A stretch of 64,000 nt of DNA, taken from assembly GCF_027886475.1 (NCBI RefSeq), contig NZ_CP115670.1, positions 930,001 through 994,000 on the forward strand, written 5' to 3'. The notes beneath the pieces were generated by a model. It ran no database searches, had not been told where the DNA came from, and saw only the letters and a program-made list of their open reading frames with translations. The DNA comes from Corynebacterium sp. SCR221107 (lineage in GTDB: Bacteria; Actinomycetota; Actinomycetes; Mycobacteriales; Mycobacteriaceae). How positions within the stretch are numbered: position 1 is the first letter of the stretch; every line of letters begins with the position of its first letter. Shown piece after piece: positions 45,374 through 54,208 of the stretch. The position numbers were made by a program, and so were the translations under genes.

Positions 45374-45907
45374 ATGACACAGATGAATCCGGATCCTAGT
45401 TTTAGCTATCCACCGCAGCAACAGCCGATTCAGCAGCCCTACGAGCAAGTGATTCTTGCCCCGCAGCGCCAGCCTTCCAACACGGGATTGTGGGTCGTCT
45501 TGGCTATCGTTTGTGTGTTACTCCTTGCGGGCCTCGGCGTCGGTGGCTACTTCCTTGTTCAAAACGGCAAGGAAGACGCCGCGCCGACTACTTCAACCGT
45601 GGTTGTGCCAGCACCGGCGCAGGAGCAGCAGCAGGCGCCTGCTGCACCTGCGGGCCCTGCGGCACCTGTTGCCAATTCGGGTGTTAGCTTCAGTACCTAT
45701 TACCCAGCAACGTCGGTGACCTCGGACGGCTTTGCCGCCAATGTGTACTCCGCTTATGTTGCCAACTATCAAAGTACCGGCGCGCTCAACTCCACCATCA
45801 CCGCTTATTCCCCATCAACTGGACTAAATTACACGATGTCGTGCTATTACTCGGGCGGGGTCACCACCTGTTCTGGCGGCAAGAACGCGGTGGTAAAGAT
45901 CTACTAA
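45374..45907 (+). CDS. single-pass membrane protein of unknown function (envelope cluster 1)
   Basis: About 177 residues. A Pro/Gln-rich cytoplasmic N-terminus (SFSYPPQQQPIQQPYEQ) is followed by one membrane helix near residues 38-61, an Ala/Pro/Gln linker, and an outside domain of about 75 residues with two cysteines (MSCYYSGGVTTCSGG) and the ending AVVKIY. No family recognised. The ATG at 45374 is preferred over upstream in-frame starts from 45299. Its C-terminus resembles that of the 46304 protein, with which it is likely paralogous. Expected to be displayed on the outer face of the membrane. Confidence 0.72.
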   Translation: MTQMNPDPSFSYPPQQQPIQQPYEQVILAPQRQPSNTGLWVVLAIVCVLLLAGLGVGGYFLVQNGKEDAAPTTSTVVVPAPAQEQQQAPAAPAGPAAPVANSGVSFSTYYPATSVTSDGFAANVYSAYVANYQSTGALNSTITAYSPSTGLNYTMSCYYSGGVTTCSGGKNAVVKIY

Positions 45908-46303
45908 GATCCGCCTAGGCTGTGGCACGCGGGTGGTCAGTGGCGAAGCACCGGTTACTGCCTCGATGAGCAAGGCATTGGCACAGAGGCACTCGTTGGA
46001 AACACAGGAGGGCTCATGCACCATCGGCCAGTATCGCCATGCGGGCCGTGACCTACTGCTGTGCGGGGACATGACAAAGACGAAAAAGCTTCACTCTTGG
46101 AACGGGTGGAGGAATTCGCACGCAAGTATCCCATGACCACTTTGGCGCTGTCCTCACATGGAGTCTGCAGTTTCTGGGGTGCGTGCTATTGCCGTGCCTA
46201 GAGGGAAACTGAGAGAATTTAGTTCGTTCCTGATGGAAAAAGAGCTACGCCTTCAAGTACACGGATGATACGTGCCACATGAGGGCTGGTAGGAGAGCAA
46301 CAC
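45908..46303. other. 396-base interval within the envelope cluster
   Basis: No supported gene. A 67-codon frame at 45933-46136 lacks a ribosome-binding site and family features. The region probably carries the promoter of the 46304 gene. Confidence 0.35.
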
Positions 46304-47095
46304 ATGGCAAGTCAAGTAGAGCCGGAGGAGCTGAAATCTCCTGCCAACAAGCCTTCGCCGGCCGCGACTTCCGCGCCGTTTCCGCCAACGGCAAGCTTCC
46401 CTGCTCAGCTTAAGGCCGGCGGTGACACCGGCATCGCGTCTGGCGCCACCGTTTCGAGCGGGCTTCCCTTTTCCCCTTTCGATTCGGGAGTAAACGATAA
46501 GCAACTGGCTGCAACGCAGGGCGACCAACCGGCTTCCTTGCCGCTTGGAGCGCAGGAGCCTGTTAAACCCATGACTACGACAGCTCTGCCCGGCAACGGA
46601 TATCGACGGGTAACCCGACGCATCGTTCAGGTACGACCAGTTGCCCACATGTCCGCGCACAGCGTGCGGATTCAATCCCAACCACGAACGAGAACCGTGC
46701 TCATTGCTGCAATCGCGGCGGTGAGCACTGCATTGCTGCTGTGTATTATCGCCCTCGTCATATTCCTTGTCAGCAATAACGATAACCTTTCTGGTTCGGC
46801 TATCACCGAGCCAGCACTACCGGAAGGCGCAGTCGCAGCCAATGAGGCGGCTCGCGAGGGCATAGCCAGCGGCAACTTCAACAGCGTGTGGGTAGGAAAT
46901 GAGCAAACCACACCAGAAATTGCGACCATTATCCGAGATGCCTTCGTCGTTGAATTCGTGCGCACAGGGAGCACAAATATGGATCTAGCAATCAAAGTGG
47001 CTCAGTCCGGCACGGACGAATACCTGCACTGCCAGGACTCGGGAAAGCTTGTAACCTGTAGCAGCGACAACGGCTACCTCGTTTACATTGCCTAG
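46304..47095 (+). CDS. single-pass membrane protein of unknown function (envelope cluster 2)
   Basis: A 263-residue protein. A long disordered Pro/Ser/Ala-rich N-terminus (about 125 residues) precedes one membrane helix (TVLIAAIAAVSTALLLCIIALVIFLV). The outside domain of about 100 residues ends YLHCQDSGKLVTCSSDNGYLVYIA. The Cys-x-x-x-x-Gly-x-x-x-x-Cys spacing and hydrophobic end match the 45374 protein, so both probably share a small disulfide-stabilised domain. GGAGAG precedes the ATG. Function unknown. Confidence 0.75.
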   Translation: MASQVEPEELKSPANKPSPAATSAPFPPTASFPAQLKAGGDTGIASGATVSSGLPFSPFDSGVNDKQLAATQGDQPASLPLGAQEPVKPMTTTALPGNGYRRVTRRIVQVRPVAHMSAHSVRIQSQPRTRTVLIAAIAAVSTALLLCIIALVIFLVSNNDNLSGSAITEPALPEGAVAANEAAREGIASGNFNSVWVGNEQTTPEIATIIRDAFVVEFVRTGSTNMDLAIKVAQSGTDEYLHCQDSGKLVTCSSDNGYLVYIA

Positions 47096-47142
47096 TCAGG
47101 CGGCGGGACAACGTCGCACGCTAAGGCGAGCAGGCAGGACGG

Positions 47143-47153
47143 CGTCGGCAAGC
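47143..47153 (-). repeat. GCTTGCCGACG repeat copy, intergenic
   Basis: Intergenic copy of the 11-mer on the minus strand between envelope-cluster genes. Confidence 0.5.
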
Positions 47154-47223
47154 AGTGGGGCACGCACCCGTGTCGGAGTTATCAATAGATCCGCGCCACG
47201 TCACCGAAAAAGGAAAACTGGAA

Positions 47224-48204
47224 ATGACCACGTTCGCGAATAATCAAAAACCAACCTTAAGGAAGGGTACGCGCACATGTGCCGGTCTTGGACTGTGCAT
47301 CGCAATATTTGCTACCACCGGTTGTACGATCGGTGACCCGGAACAACGAGCTTCCGCCACAGCCACGCCGACGATGCCCAGCGTCACCCCGACGATTATC
47401 GACTCAGCACCAATTTCGGATGCGCCGGACACGCGGGACACGCGGGAAACACAGCCCGCGACAGGGCCCGTTGAGCAGCAAAGTGGCCCAGCCGATGCGG
47501 CTGGACTGCAGGCGGAACTTGAAGTGATCGTCAACGAGGTGCAATCAAGCCTCGGCGGGCACGTGGGCGTTGCGACCCAGGGAGCAGGCGGCATTGCCTC
47601 CGCTGGAACCACCAGTGGCATCCCGGCGTGGTCGACCATCAAGGTTCCCATCGCTATCGCGGCGCTGCGCAATGATCCAGGCCAGCGATCGAACATGCTG
47701 GCCGCTATCACCTATTCAGACAACGCGGCGGCCCAAGCGATGTGGGACTCGTTGCTGACCCCGCGTGACAGCGTCCAGGCAATCCTCGCGGAGGCGGGCG
47801 ATAGCACCACGGTGGTCAATGATCGGCCTTTGCGACCGCCCTACACCGTCTTCGGGCAGACGCAATGGTCGCTGGATGCTCAGGTGGCCTTCGCAAGCAA
47901 CGTAGCCTGTCTTTCGGGCGCGGCGGAAGTCCTCACGGCAATGGGACAGGTCGACTCGGGGCAGTCCTATGGCCTGGGCACGTTGCCACAAGCACGGTTC
48001 AAGGGTGGCTGGGGACCCGATGTCTCCGGCGCTTATGACGCGCGTCAATTCGGAATCGTGGAAATCGGTGGCGTCCACGTACCGGTGGCTCTGACCGCCC
48101 ATGCTGCCGATGGCAGTTATGAGTCCGCCCAAGCCCTGCTGAGCGCGTTGGCCGGCAAGTTGTCGGCGCTGACGGTCCCCCTCGCACCGGCAAACTGCGT
48201 GTAG
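47224..48204 (+). CDS. beta-lactamase-fold lipoprotein (envelope cluster 3)
   Basis: About 326 residues. The N-terminal signal ends in a lipobox-like FATTGC with Cys34, so it is probably a lipoprotein. A Thr/Pro/Asp-rich linker with a short tandem (DTRDTRET) follows. The domain shows the class A beta-lactamase order: STIK (Ser137, Lys140), YSDN (Ser165-Asp-Asn167) and a KGG in place of KTG near residue 275. It therefore belongs to the serine beta-lactamase/PBP superfamily; no deacylating Glu motif is recognisable, so penicillin hydrolysis is not claimed. AAAGGAA precedes the ATG at 47224; the longer frame from 47155 is unlikely. Confidence 0.8.
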   Translation: MTTFANNQKPTLRKGTRTCAGLGLCIAIFATTGCTIGDPEQRASATATPTMPSVTPTIIDSAPISDAPDTRDTRETQPATGPVEQQSGPADAAGLQAELEVIVNEVQSSLGGHVGVATQGAGGIASAGTTSGIPAWSTIKVPIAIAALRNDPGQRSNMLAAITYSDNAAAQAMWDSLLTPRDSVQAILAEAGDSTTVVNDRPLRPPYTVFGQTQWSLDAQVAFASNVACLSGAAEVLTAMGQVDSGQSYGLGTLPQARFKGGWGPDVSGAYDARQFGIVEIGGVHVPVALTAHAADGSYESAQALLSALAGKLSALTVPLAPANCV

Positions 48205-48359
48205 GAAGCCGCTTGAGTGTACGGTATTCCCTGCACCGGTAGTCCTAGGAGACGAGGAAGGTTCCCGCGAGCACTGCGACCGGTTTTGAGCCGCGTAGCA
48301 CGATGCACAAACTCGATTCTGGGTACCGAGACGAGAAGAAATAGGTACTCTAAGGTCTT

Positions 48360-49193
48360 ATGACTTCTCCAGATGGCTTTCACATTCCAGGACCTGCGAT
48401 TCTTTTTGCCCCTTCCAACCGAGCGGAGATTATTCCGAAGGCCGCGGCCCGCGCGGACATGGTCATTCTTGACCTTGAAGACGGAGCAGGCGATGTCGAT
48501 CGTGACGTGGCGTATGGCAACATCCGCAACGCGCACCTCGATCCGGCACGTACTTTCGTGCGCATCGTGGGACCACAAGATCCTTATCACGCCGACGACC
48601 TTGCTTTTGTACGTTCGACCGAATACACAAACGTCATCGTGCCGAAGGTAGGAGCGCACCTGCCTCCTCACCTTGACGGACTCAACATTGTCCCCATCAT
48701 CGAGACACCACAAGCGGTACTCAATATCGCTGAGATAGCTGCCGACGACAATGTGGTGGGCTTGTATTGGGGGGCCGACGACCTCACCATCGCCCTCGGC
48801 GGACTGTACTCGCGCCGTCGCAGTGACGAGCCGCATCCGGGCTCATATCGGCCAGCGATGGAGCTCGCCCGGCAATTGACCCTCATTCATGCGGCTGCCG
48901 CGGGCAAATTTGCGATGGACGCCGTCTATCAAGACTTCCAGGACGAGGCGGGACTCTACTTCGAGGCTCTGGATTCCGCGCGCATGGGATTTCAGCTTTT
49001 CCCGTGCATTCACCCACGACAGGTGGAGGTCGTGCGAAAGGCATTCCGTCCAACAGAGGAGCAGCTCCAGTGGGCGCATCGCATCGCTGAGGAAACTAAG
49101 AAGCACCCTGGCGCTTTCAAGCTGGACGGCGAAATGGTGGATGCTCCCTTAATCAAGCTAGCTTCCATCTTGTTGTCCCGCGCGGAGATTTAG
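48360..49193 (+). CDS. citE: HpcH/HpaI aldolase / citrate lyase beta-like protein (CitE)
   Basis: A 277-residue TIM-barrel protein. Motifs are ILDLEDGAGD near residue 36 (Mg2+ and substrate region), VIVPKVGA, IVPIIETPQAVLNI with the metal-binding Glu, and GLYWGADDLTIALGG. No citrate lyase alpha or gamma subunits are nearby, so it is one of the stand-alone CitE-like enzymes that act on acyl-CoA thioesters such as malyl- or citramalyl-CoA. The substrate is unassigned. It converges on amtR across a shared perfect hairpin; I recall the same neighbour in C. glutamicum. Confidence 0.85.
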   Translation: MTSPDGFHIPGPAILFAPSNRAEIIPKAAARADMVILDLEDGAGDVDRDVAYGNIRNAHLDPARTFVRIVGPQDPYHADDLAFVRSTEYTNVIVPKVGAHLPPHLDGLNIVPIIETPQAVLNIAEIAADDNVVGLYWGADDLTIALGGLYSRRRSDEPHPGSYRPAMELARQLTLIHAAAAGKFAMDAVYQDFQDEAGLYFEALDSARMGFQLFPCIHPRQVEVVRKAFRPTEEQLQWAHRIAEETKKHPGAFKLDGEMVDAPLIKLASILLSRAEI

Positions 49194-49285
49194 GTAGTCT
49201 GGTCACCCGTCAGACAAATCCTGAGGCCATCATCTTTGATGTGGGCAAGCACACGATAGTGAATCGCGACCTCTACTTTTATGCC

Positions 49286-49313
49286 AATGCCCAGGCTAAA
49301 TAGCCTGGGCATC
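49286..49313. terminator. perfect hairpin between citE and amtR
   Basis: TGCCCAGGCTA at 49288-49298 pairs perfectly with TAGCCTGGGCA at 49301-49311 over a two-base loop; located between convergent genes and flanked by a T-rich run to the left and A-rich sequence on the opposite strand. Confidence 0.8.
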
Positions 49314-49349
49314 ATGGGATTTCTGGTGCGAGAAAAGCGGGTTGAGGTT

Positions 49350-50042
49350 CTAGCTTTCTTCGCTGTCTTCGAGTTGCTCGTTGGCTTGCTGGATGAGCTC
49401 CAACGTTCGCTCAACTCGGTTATCCGGCAGCTTCGTACCCAAAACGGCGAGTACAGCGTCGGCAAGCATAATCGCAAGTTCTGGCAGAGTTTCATCCGAC
49501 AAGGGGAAGGGAACCACGCCGTCGTTCTTGCGCATTTCAATCACCGACAAAGCGATGTGGAAAGGAAGATCCACCCGCGGATCCTCAGGACCGACGATTT
49601 CGCCTGCGATGTCTCGGAAAATTTGCTCCAGCTGAGCACGCTGCGCATGATAATCGGAAAATTCTTCTGAAGACGCAACAGGAAGCTGATAAAGGCGACC
49701 GACGTTCCACCGCGACGACAGCAACAGGCGGCATTCCGCAGCCGTCAATGCCCACAGGCGAAGGGGGGCGTTAACCTCAGCCTCACCAAGAAGAGCCGCC
49801 AGACGAGTGGAAGGCTCCACTGTCGAATTCAGCAGCTTAAGGAATATCTCCGTCTTAGAAGGGAAGTGATAGTACAACGACGCCTGGCGAATGCCGACGG
49901 CATCAGCGATCTGGTGGGTGGATGTCGTTGCGAAACCCTGGGTGGTAAACAGCTCCGCGGAAGCATCCAAGATCTCCTCGCGTGCCGTGCTGCCACGGCG
50001 GCGAGGGCTCTTCTTGCGCGGGCGGCCAACAGCTCCTGCCAT
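49350..50042 (-). CDS. amtR: AmtR, TetR-family master regulator of nitrogen control
   Basis: About 230 residues. The N-terminal DNA-binding domain (REEILDASAELFTTQGFATTSTHQIADAVGIRQASLYYHFPSKTEIF) is nearly identical to C. glutamicum AmtR as I remember it, and so are WNVGRLYQLP and ELPFHI-like/SVIEMRKNDG stretches. AmtR represses ammonium uptake and assimilation genes and is released by adenylylated GlnK. The frame opens at 50054; the ATG at 50042 gives MAGAVGRPR, the known start. It ends with an acidic tail. GlnK and AmtB are not in this window. Confidence 0.95.
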   Translation of the reverse strand: MAGAVGRPRKKSPRRRGSTAREEILDASAELFTTQGFATTSTHQIADAVGIRQASLYYHFPSKTEIFLKLLNSTVEPSTRLAALLGEAEVNAPLRLWALTAAECRLLLSSRWNVGRLYQLPVASSEEFSDYHAQRAQLEQIFRDIAGEIVGPEDPRVDLPFHIALSVIEMRKNDGVVPFPLSDETLPELAIMLADAVLAVLGTKLPDNRVERTLELIQQANEQLEDSEES

Positions 50043-50278
50043 GTTTGGTTTCACACCCCTTTCCCTTTTAAAGCTTGGGCGCTCGAAGACTTAAAGAGCG
50101 CGCGGACTTTCTATTCTATACAACGCTAGGTTGAAACCCGTCATTGCGTAATCTACCTGCACCAATTACCGATTCACTTATTTCGGTGCATCGCCGAATC
50201 GGACGGGGTGTCCCCATCGCGGGTTGTCGTTAATTGTCGTGCTGCGTGCGGAAGTTTTTCTGGCGGGTTTCAGACAAA

Positions 50279-51178
50279 CTAACTCAGAGTGATCCCGTGC
50301 TCACTGGCTAGTGAGTGTGCAACTTCGCTCACCGAGCGCGCAGAAGCGCCATAAATGGATCGCTGCAACGGCGGGAGGTATTCGGCGGTCGAACGCTGGT
50401 TGTCAATTCGGTCAGTCCAGCGACGGAATTGCAACTGAAGGCCGGCTGCCCATGCTTCGCGCAAATAATCGGCCTGCGCCACGCTGAGATGTCCGGCGGA
50501 AAGCCCAGCATCAATTCGATCCAACGTGGTTAGTGCCTCCGAGCCTGCTGCGACTCCTGCCCAACGGGCAATAGCAATGATGGGGTAAAGCAGGTCCCGC
50601 CGAACGTCAAAGCGTACGTCGCGGTCGGGGAGTCCTTCGAGCAGTTGTACGGCTGGCGGTCGCAAGGCGATGGCGTCGGCCAGCAGTCCTTCATGTTCGC
50701 CACGAGCAAGCACCGATTCGAGTAGCCAGGTTCCGGCATCAGCGAAGATCGCGAGCTGTGAGCTATCAGCGTCCTTGACTGCCTGGATCCATTCCTGTTT
50801 CGTACGTGGTGCAGAACCCAATGGGGTTACGTCAGTATTGAGCCCAACACCTGTGATTAGTTTGGTCAAGGGTTCGGTGTTGGCATCTGCAGGGCCCACG
50901 GCAAGCCACTTAATGGGGGAGTTTGGAAGGGCATCACCGCGACCAACCGAACCGGTAAGGACAATGCGAGCACCTCCGGTGAGCTCCTCAACCGCGGGAG
51001 AATGTAGGGCATCCGTTATGAGCGCAGAAAACCATGCGACGAGCTCTTGAAGGTTCTCGTCATGATCGACGGCGTTGCGTACCAAGTCTTGGGACTCAGC
51101 GAGCACCCCACGGAGCATGGGTGTATTGGAGCACAGGGGTGCTTGTTCAGCGAGCTCGATCAAAGATGAATGCAGCAC
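50279..51178 (-). CDS. DUF294-type nucleotidyltransferase-like protein lacking the acidic motif
   Basis: About 299 residues. The middle (IVLTGSVGRGDALPNSPIKWLAVG) aligns with the nucleotidyltransferase GSxGRGE signature. The following Asp-x-Asp that binds catalytic metal is replaced by Ser-Pro-Ile-Lys. The C-terminal part (PDRDVRFDVRRDLLYPIIAIARWAGVAAGSEALTTLDRIDAGLSAG) matches the DUF294 substrate-binding domain. The longer frame starts at a TTG (51250) in poor coding sequence; the GTG at 51178 has GGGAAG eight bases upstream. It lies behind amtR in the same direction, with about 240 bases between. Likely a non-catalytic relative; role unknown. Confidence 0.75.
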   Translation of the reverse strand: MLHSSLIELAEQAPLCSNTPMLRGVLAESQDLVRNAVDHDENLQELVAWFSALITDALHSPAVEELTGGARIVLTGSVGRGDALPNSPIKWLAVGPADANTEPLTKLITGVGLNTDVTPLGSAPRTKQEWIQAVKDADSSQLAIFADAGTWLLESVLARGEHEGLLADAIALRPPAVQLLEGLPDRDVRFDVRRDLLYPIIAIARWAGVAAGSEALTTLDRIDAGLSAGHLSVAQADYLREAWAAGLQLQFRRWTDRIDNQRSTAEYLPPLQRSIYGASARSVSEVAHSLASEHGITLS

Positions 51179-52419
51179 GTTTTCGTCTTCCCTTTTAAAA
51201 AATGGGCTCACAGTCCATGGATTTGAAACCCATGGGCACTCTGTGGACAACTACTGAATTGTTTCTTTCATTGTTCCATTGCTTAAGCACGCAACGTTAA
51301 TTGTGGATAATTGCGTGTACTCGATCAAGCGGCAGTGGATTTCTGGTCCACCATTGCGGGGTGTAGATGGCCTTTGTCCGAAGATTTGGAACAATTTCTA
51401 GCACTCTTCAATGTAGCCTACGGCCGTTTGTTCTCCTTAATCTCGCCCCATGAATTCGGATAAAAATCTTGCGATTGACAAGGTTCAATTCACAAACTTT
51501 GAGTTCGTACGGAAGGAGAGGCGTACTTCGCATTCGAAGTTTCCAACAACTGCTTTAGCTAGTCGACGTCCACAGAGTGGTAGGAAGACTGATTCCTTAA
51601 TGGCAATCGACCATTAGTAGCCTCGATCGAGCTTAAATGGTTGGGACATCGTCTGCCTAGCAAACTTATATGGTTTGCCTGTTGAGATGAAAAGACAAAT
51701 CCATGAATTCGTAGTGTGGTTCATCCGGGGTAGGGGCGCCTGGGGTATGTGTGCACGATGGGTCGATTGCTTATGTGTCTCCAAGGCGGGGTGGGAGATG
51801 ATTACCGTTGCTGAATGTGGGGTCGGGATTCTCAACTTTCTGGGGTTTTGGCTGCATCGAGAGGAAGTGGACGGCTATTTTGTGGTGATGGTGGGGGCGG
51901 GAGGGGTATTTTGTCTTTGAGCTTTACTCGGAAAGAACAGGCCCTGACGATGGGATGTAAGGCCGATTCGGGGGTGAGCAGCGTTGCTTTTTGTTAACAA
52001 CGTGTTGTAAGACACATTTCTGGCAGGTACAGTCTGGTGCAGCTTTTGATCCGTAATCGCTGGAGAATAAGGGGGCATGCTAATGACTGATGTCGGAACT
52101 GGACGGTGAAATTACCTGTGCAAGGCTGCTGGAATGCCGATGTGTGAATTGAAGCGTCGACCGAGATTTGTACCGCCAATTCGAAATGCATCTTCAGCCC
52201 GGACTTATGTGGCCGCCGGCACAGGCGCGTGATGTAAGGGCCGAAATGCGCCTTCGACATTGATAAGGGAGTACTGAGAACCTAAGAGTGACAAGGAAGT
52301 CTTTGCCTCGAATCGTGCTGGTGCGCTGTGGTAAGCGCTGACTGAACAAAGGTGCTTCCACTGCGATCCGGACAAACACCCCTCAAAAAACTGAACTTAA
52401 TTACAAATTGGAGAACCCT
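51179..52419. other. 1.2 kb gene-poor region
   Basis: No gene is strongly supported. Candidates are a 55-codon frame at 51450-51617 (MNSDKNLAIDKVQFTNFEF start, no ribosome-binding site), an 81-codon frame at 51675-51920, and an 88-codon minus frame at 51994-52260; none has family features. Base composition is more AT-rich than neighbouring genes. The last 100 bases should hold the promoter of the thioesterase gene. Confidence 0.35.
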
Positions 52420-53190
52420 ATGGGCAACTTCTATTTCCGCCGAATCGCCGATAACCGCTTTGAGCCGTCCCGACACACGGAAGGCGCATGGTCCAGGGAG
52501 GACTATCACTTCAGCGCTTTAGCGGGTCTAATGGTCAATGAGATTGAACGCTCGCGCCCGAACGCAGAACTAGTCTTAAGCCGCGTTTCCTTTGACATTC
52601 TCGGAAGGCTGCCGTTTGAGGAGGTGGCAGTTGACGTCGAGGTTTTGCGTCCTGGACGCACCATCGAACTCGTACAGGCCACGGCTAGTATTGGTGGACG
52701 CGCGATGATTAGCGCCAGGGCCTGGTACCTAGCAGCTGCCGACACTGCTGAGGTGGCTCACATGGACGAACATCGCCTACCTGCGCCAGATGAGTGCCCG
52801 GAAGGAACCCTTCAGGGGCTCTGGGGTGGTGGTTTCATTGAACAAATGCATTTCCGGAAAGCGGGCCCTATTGAACCGGGACATGGAGCGATCTGGCTGA
52901 CCTCCGACAATCAGTTGATTGAGGGGGAGCCGCGTATTGAAGTTGCCGAATTCTTTGCCCGCATCGACGTGGCCAATGGAGTAAGTCCCCGCCGTCAGCC
53001 AACGGAGTGGGCATTTCCCAATGTTGACCTGACCGTCCACTTGTACCGACAACCGGACGGGGCATGGACGGGATTGGATACGAAGGTGTATTGGGGTGCT
53101 GAAGGAATCGGATTGACAAGCTCAGTGCTCCATGATGTCCACGGCCCTGTCGGGCGAGCAGAGCAGATCCTCACCCTCCGTAAGATCTAA
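52420..53190 (+). CDS. acyl-CoA thioesterase-like protein, double hot-dog fold
   Basis: About 256 residues of the thioesterase-like superfamily (TesB-type, two hot-dog halves). The first half has HFSALAGLMVNEIERSRPNAELVLSRVSFDILGRLPFEEVAVDVEVLRPGRTIELVQATASIGGR. The second ends in the SPRRQPTEWAFPNVDLTVHLYRQPDGAWTGLDTKVYWGAEGIGLTSSVLHDVHGPVGRAEQ block typical of the family, with the WxGxDT-like core. The ATG at 52420 has GGAG seven bases upstream; the in-frame TTG at 52408 overlaps that site. It would hydrolyse acyl-CoA esters; chain length preference unknown. Confidence 0.84.
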   Translation: MGNFYFRRIADNRFEPSRHTEGAWSREDYHFSALAGLMVNEIERSRPNAELVLSRVSFDILGRLPFEEVAVDVEVLRPGRTIELVQATASIGGRAMISARAWYLAAADTAEVAHMDEHRLPAPDECPEGTLQGLWGGGFIEQMHFRKAGPIEPGHGAIWLTSDNQLIEGEPRIEVAEFFARIDVANGVSPRRQPTEWAFPNVDLTVHLYRQPDGAWTGLDTKVYWGAEGIGLTSSVLHDVHGPVGRAEQILTLRKI

Positions 53191-53849
53191 GACACCGCAG
53201 ATTACGAAGCCAGCAGCACTACTCAGGCTTGTCCAATCATGAATGTCGAAGGCGGGGTGCTAAGACTACTCGGGCAGAAAATCCGCTATAAGAAGAGCCT
53301 GCCTTGCTTTTACCTGTTTGAATGCAGCAGCCAAAAAGCTTGAATGAAGTAAGGGGAAATGCCTTCAGATTGAACGTGACAGAGATAATCGGAAAGACGT
53401 GGCGTTCGATATCGAGAAACTCGACCGTTGGCTGGCATCGATCCAAACAAACCTTGCCGAAAGAGGTGAAAGGTAGAAATCCAGATGGGCAAGCGACCGT
53501 ATGCCCGTTTTTTCGAGACGATTCCTGCATATGGACAAGCATCTCGTTGTTGAGGTGGCAGTGGTGGAGAGTTTCGCCCCCTGAGCGGGGAATTGGGTAT
53601 GCAGCGGGTGTGGCGAGCAAGAATCACGATAGGAACAGTACGACGAAGCCCCAAATTTCCTAATCCTCGCCTTGAGCGCTAGAAGGTGTGCGCGATGGAA
53701 GTGAAGGGAAGGATACCAGTTATTCGAGTACCAAATTTGTAAGGAGCCGTCGCGATACCTCAGGGAGATAGTGGATGCGAGCCCTTTGATCCCCTCTGAC
53801 AACGATGAGAATACAAAGCTCGCTCGGGGGGTAACGGGGCGGTCGTAGA
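53191..53849 (+). pseudogene. possible decayed coding segment between the thioesterase and ribosomal genes
   Basis: No intact gene. On the plus strand several short frames look protein-like but are broken: 53239-53343 (35 codons from an ATG), the stop-bounded frame 53348-53476 (43 codons without a start, charged and helical, containing DVAFDIEKLDRWLASIQTNL), and a 17-codon frame starting near 53531. Together they suggest a frameshifted remnant of one gene. I do not recognise the parent family, and chance cannot be excluded. Confidence 0.25.
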
Positions 53850-53889
53850 AAACAAAAAACGCTCGTCCCTGAAAAGGAACGAGCGTTTC
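53850..53889 (-). terminator. terminator of the rpmB-rpmG-rpsN-rpsR operon
   Basis: AAACGCTCGT 53857-53866 pairs with ACGAGCGTTT 53879-53888; on the minus strand the stem runs into TTTTTTGTTTT. Confidence 0.9.
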
Positions 53890-53942
53890 AAGCTGTTATC
53901 GCGTGCTAGCAAAAAGGGCTAGCGGCGTTGTCCACCCAGTCT

Positions 53943-54191
53943 TTAGCGGCTGGTGAACGGCAGGAGAGCCATCTCGCGAGCGTTCTTGACGGCGGTGGCA
54001 ACCTGACGCTGCTGCTGCGGGGTCAGGCCGGTTACGCGACGAGAACGAATCTTGTGGCGATCGGAGATGAAAAGGCGAAGGGTGTTGATGTCCTTGTAAT
54101 CAACCTTTTCGATACCGGCGGCCTTGAGAGGGTTCTTCTTGGGGCGGCGGGACTGCTCCATCCGCGCCTTCTTCATGTTGGTGCGCTTCAT
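53943..54191 (-). CDS. rpsR: 30S ribosomal protein S18
   Basis: An 82-residue basic protein with the S18 core ([60 protein letters not shown]). It has no cysteine and is thus the zinc-independent form. Last gene of a four-gene ribosomal operon, in the same order as the zinc-responsive rpmB2-rpmG1-rpsN2-rpsR2 operon of M. tuberculosis. Sits 17 bases after rpsN. Confidence 0.96.
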   Translation of the reverse strand: MKRTNMKKARMEQSRRPKKNPLKAAGIEKVDYKDINTLRLFISDRHKIRSRRVTGLTPQQQRQVATAVKNAREMALLPFTSR

Positions 54192-54208
54192 TGCAAACTC
54201 CTCGACAA

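Noticed and set aside
48373..48651. Alternative frame inside citE
   Set aside because: A shadow of the citE reading frame with no independent start signal.
50111..50130. AmtR-box-like sequence (CTAT-N6-CTAG) upstream of amtR
   Set aside because: Only the left half-site fits the CTAT-N6-ATAG consensus; the right half has a mismatch and the surrounding bases do not match, so autoregulation is not supported.
51212..51235. Possible tRNA T-arm (GGATTTGAAACC)
   Set aside because: It is part of a CCATGG-containing palindrome; no cloverleaf can be built around it.
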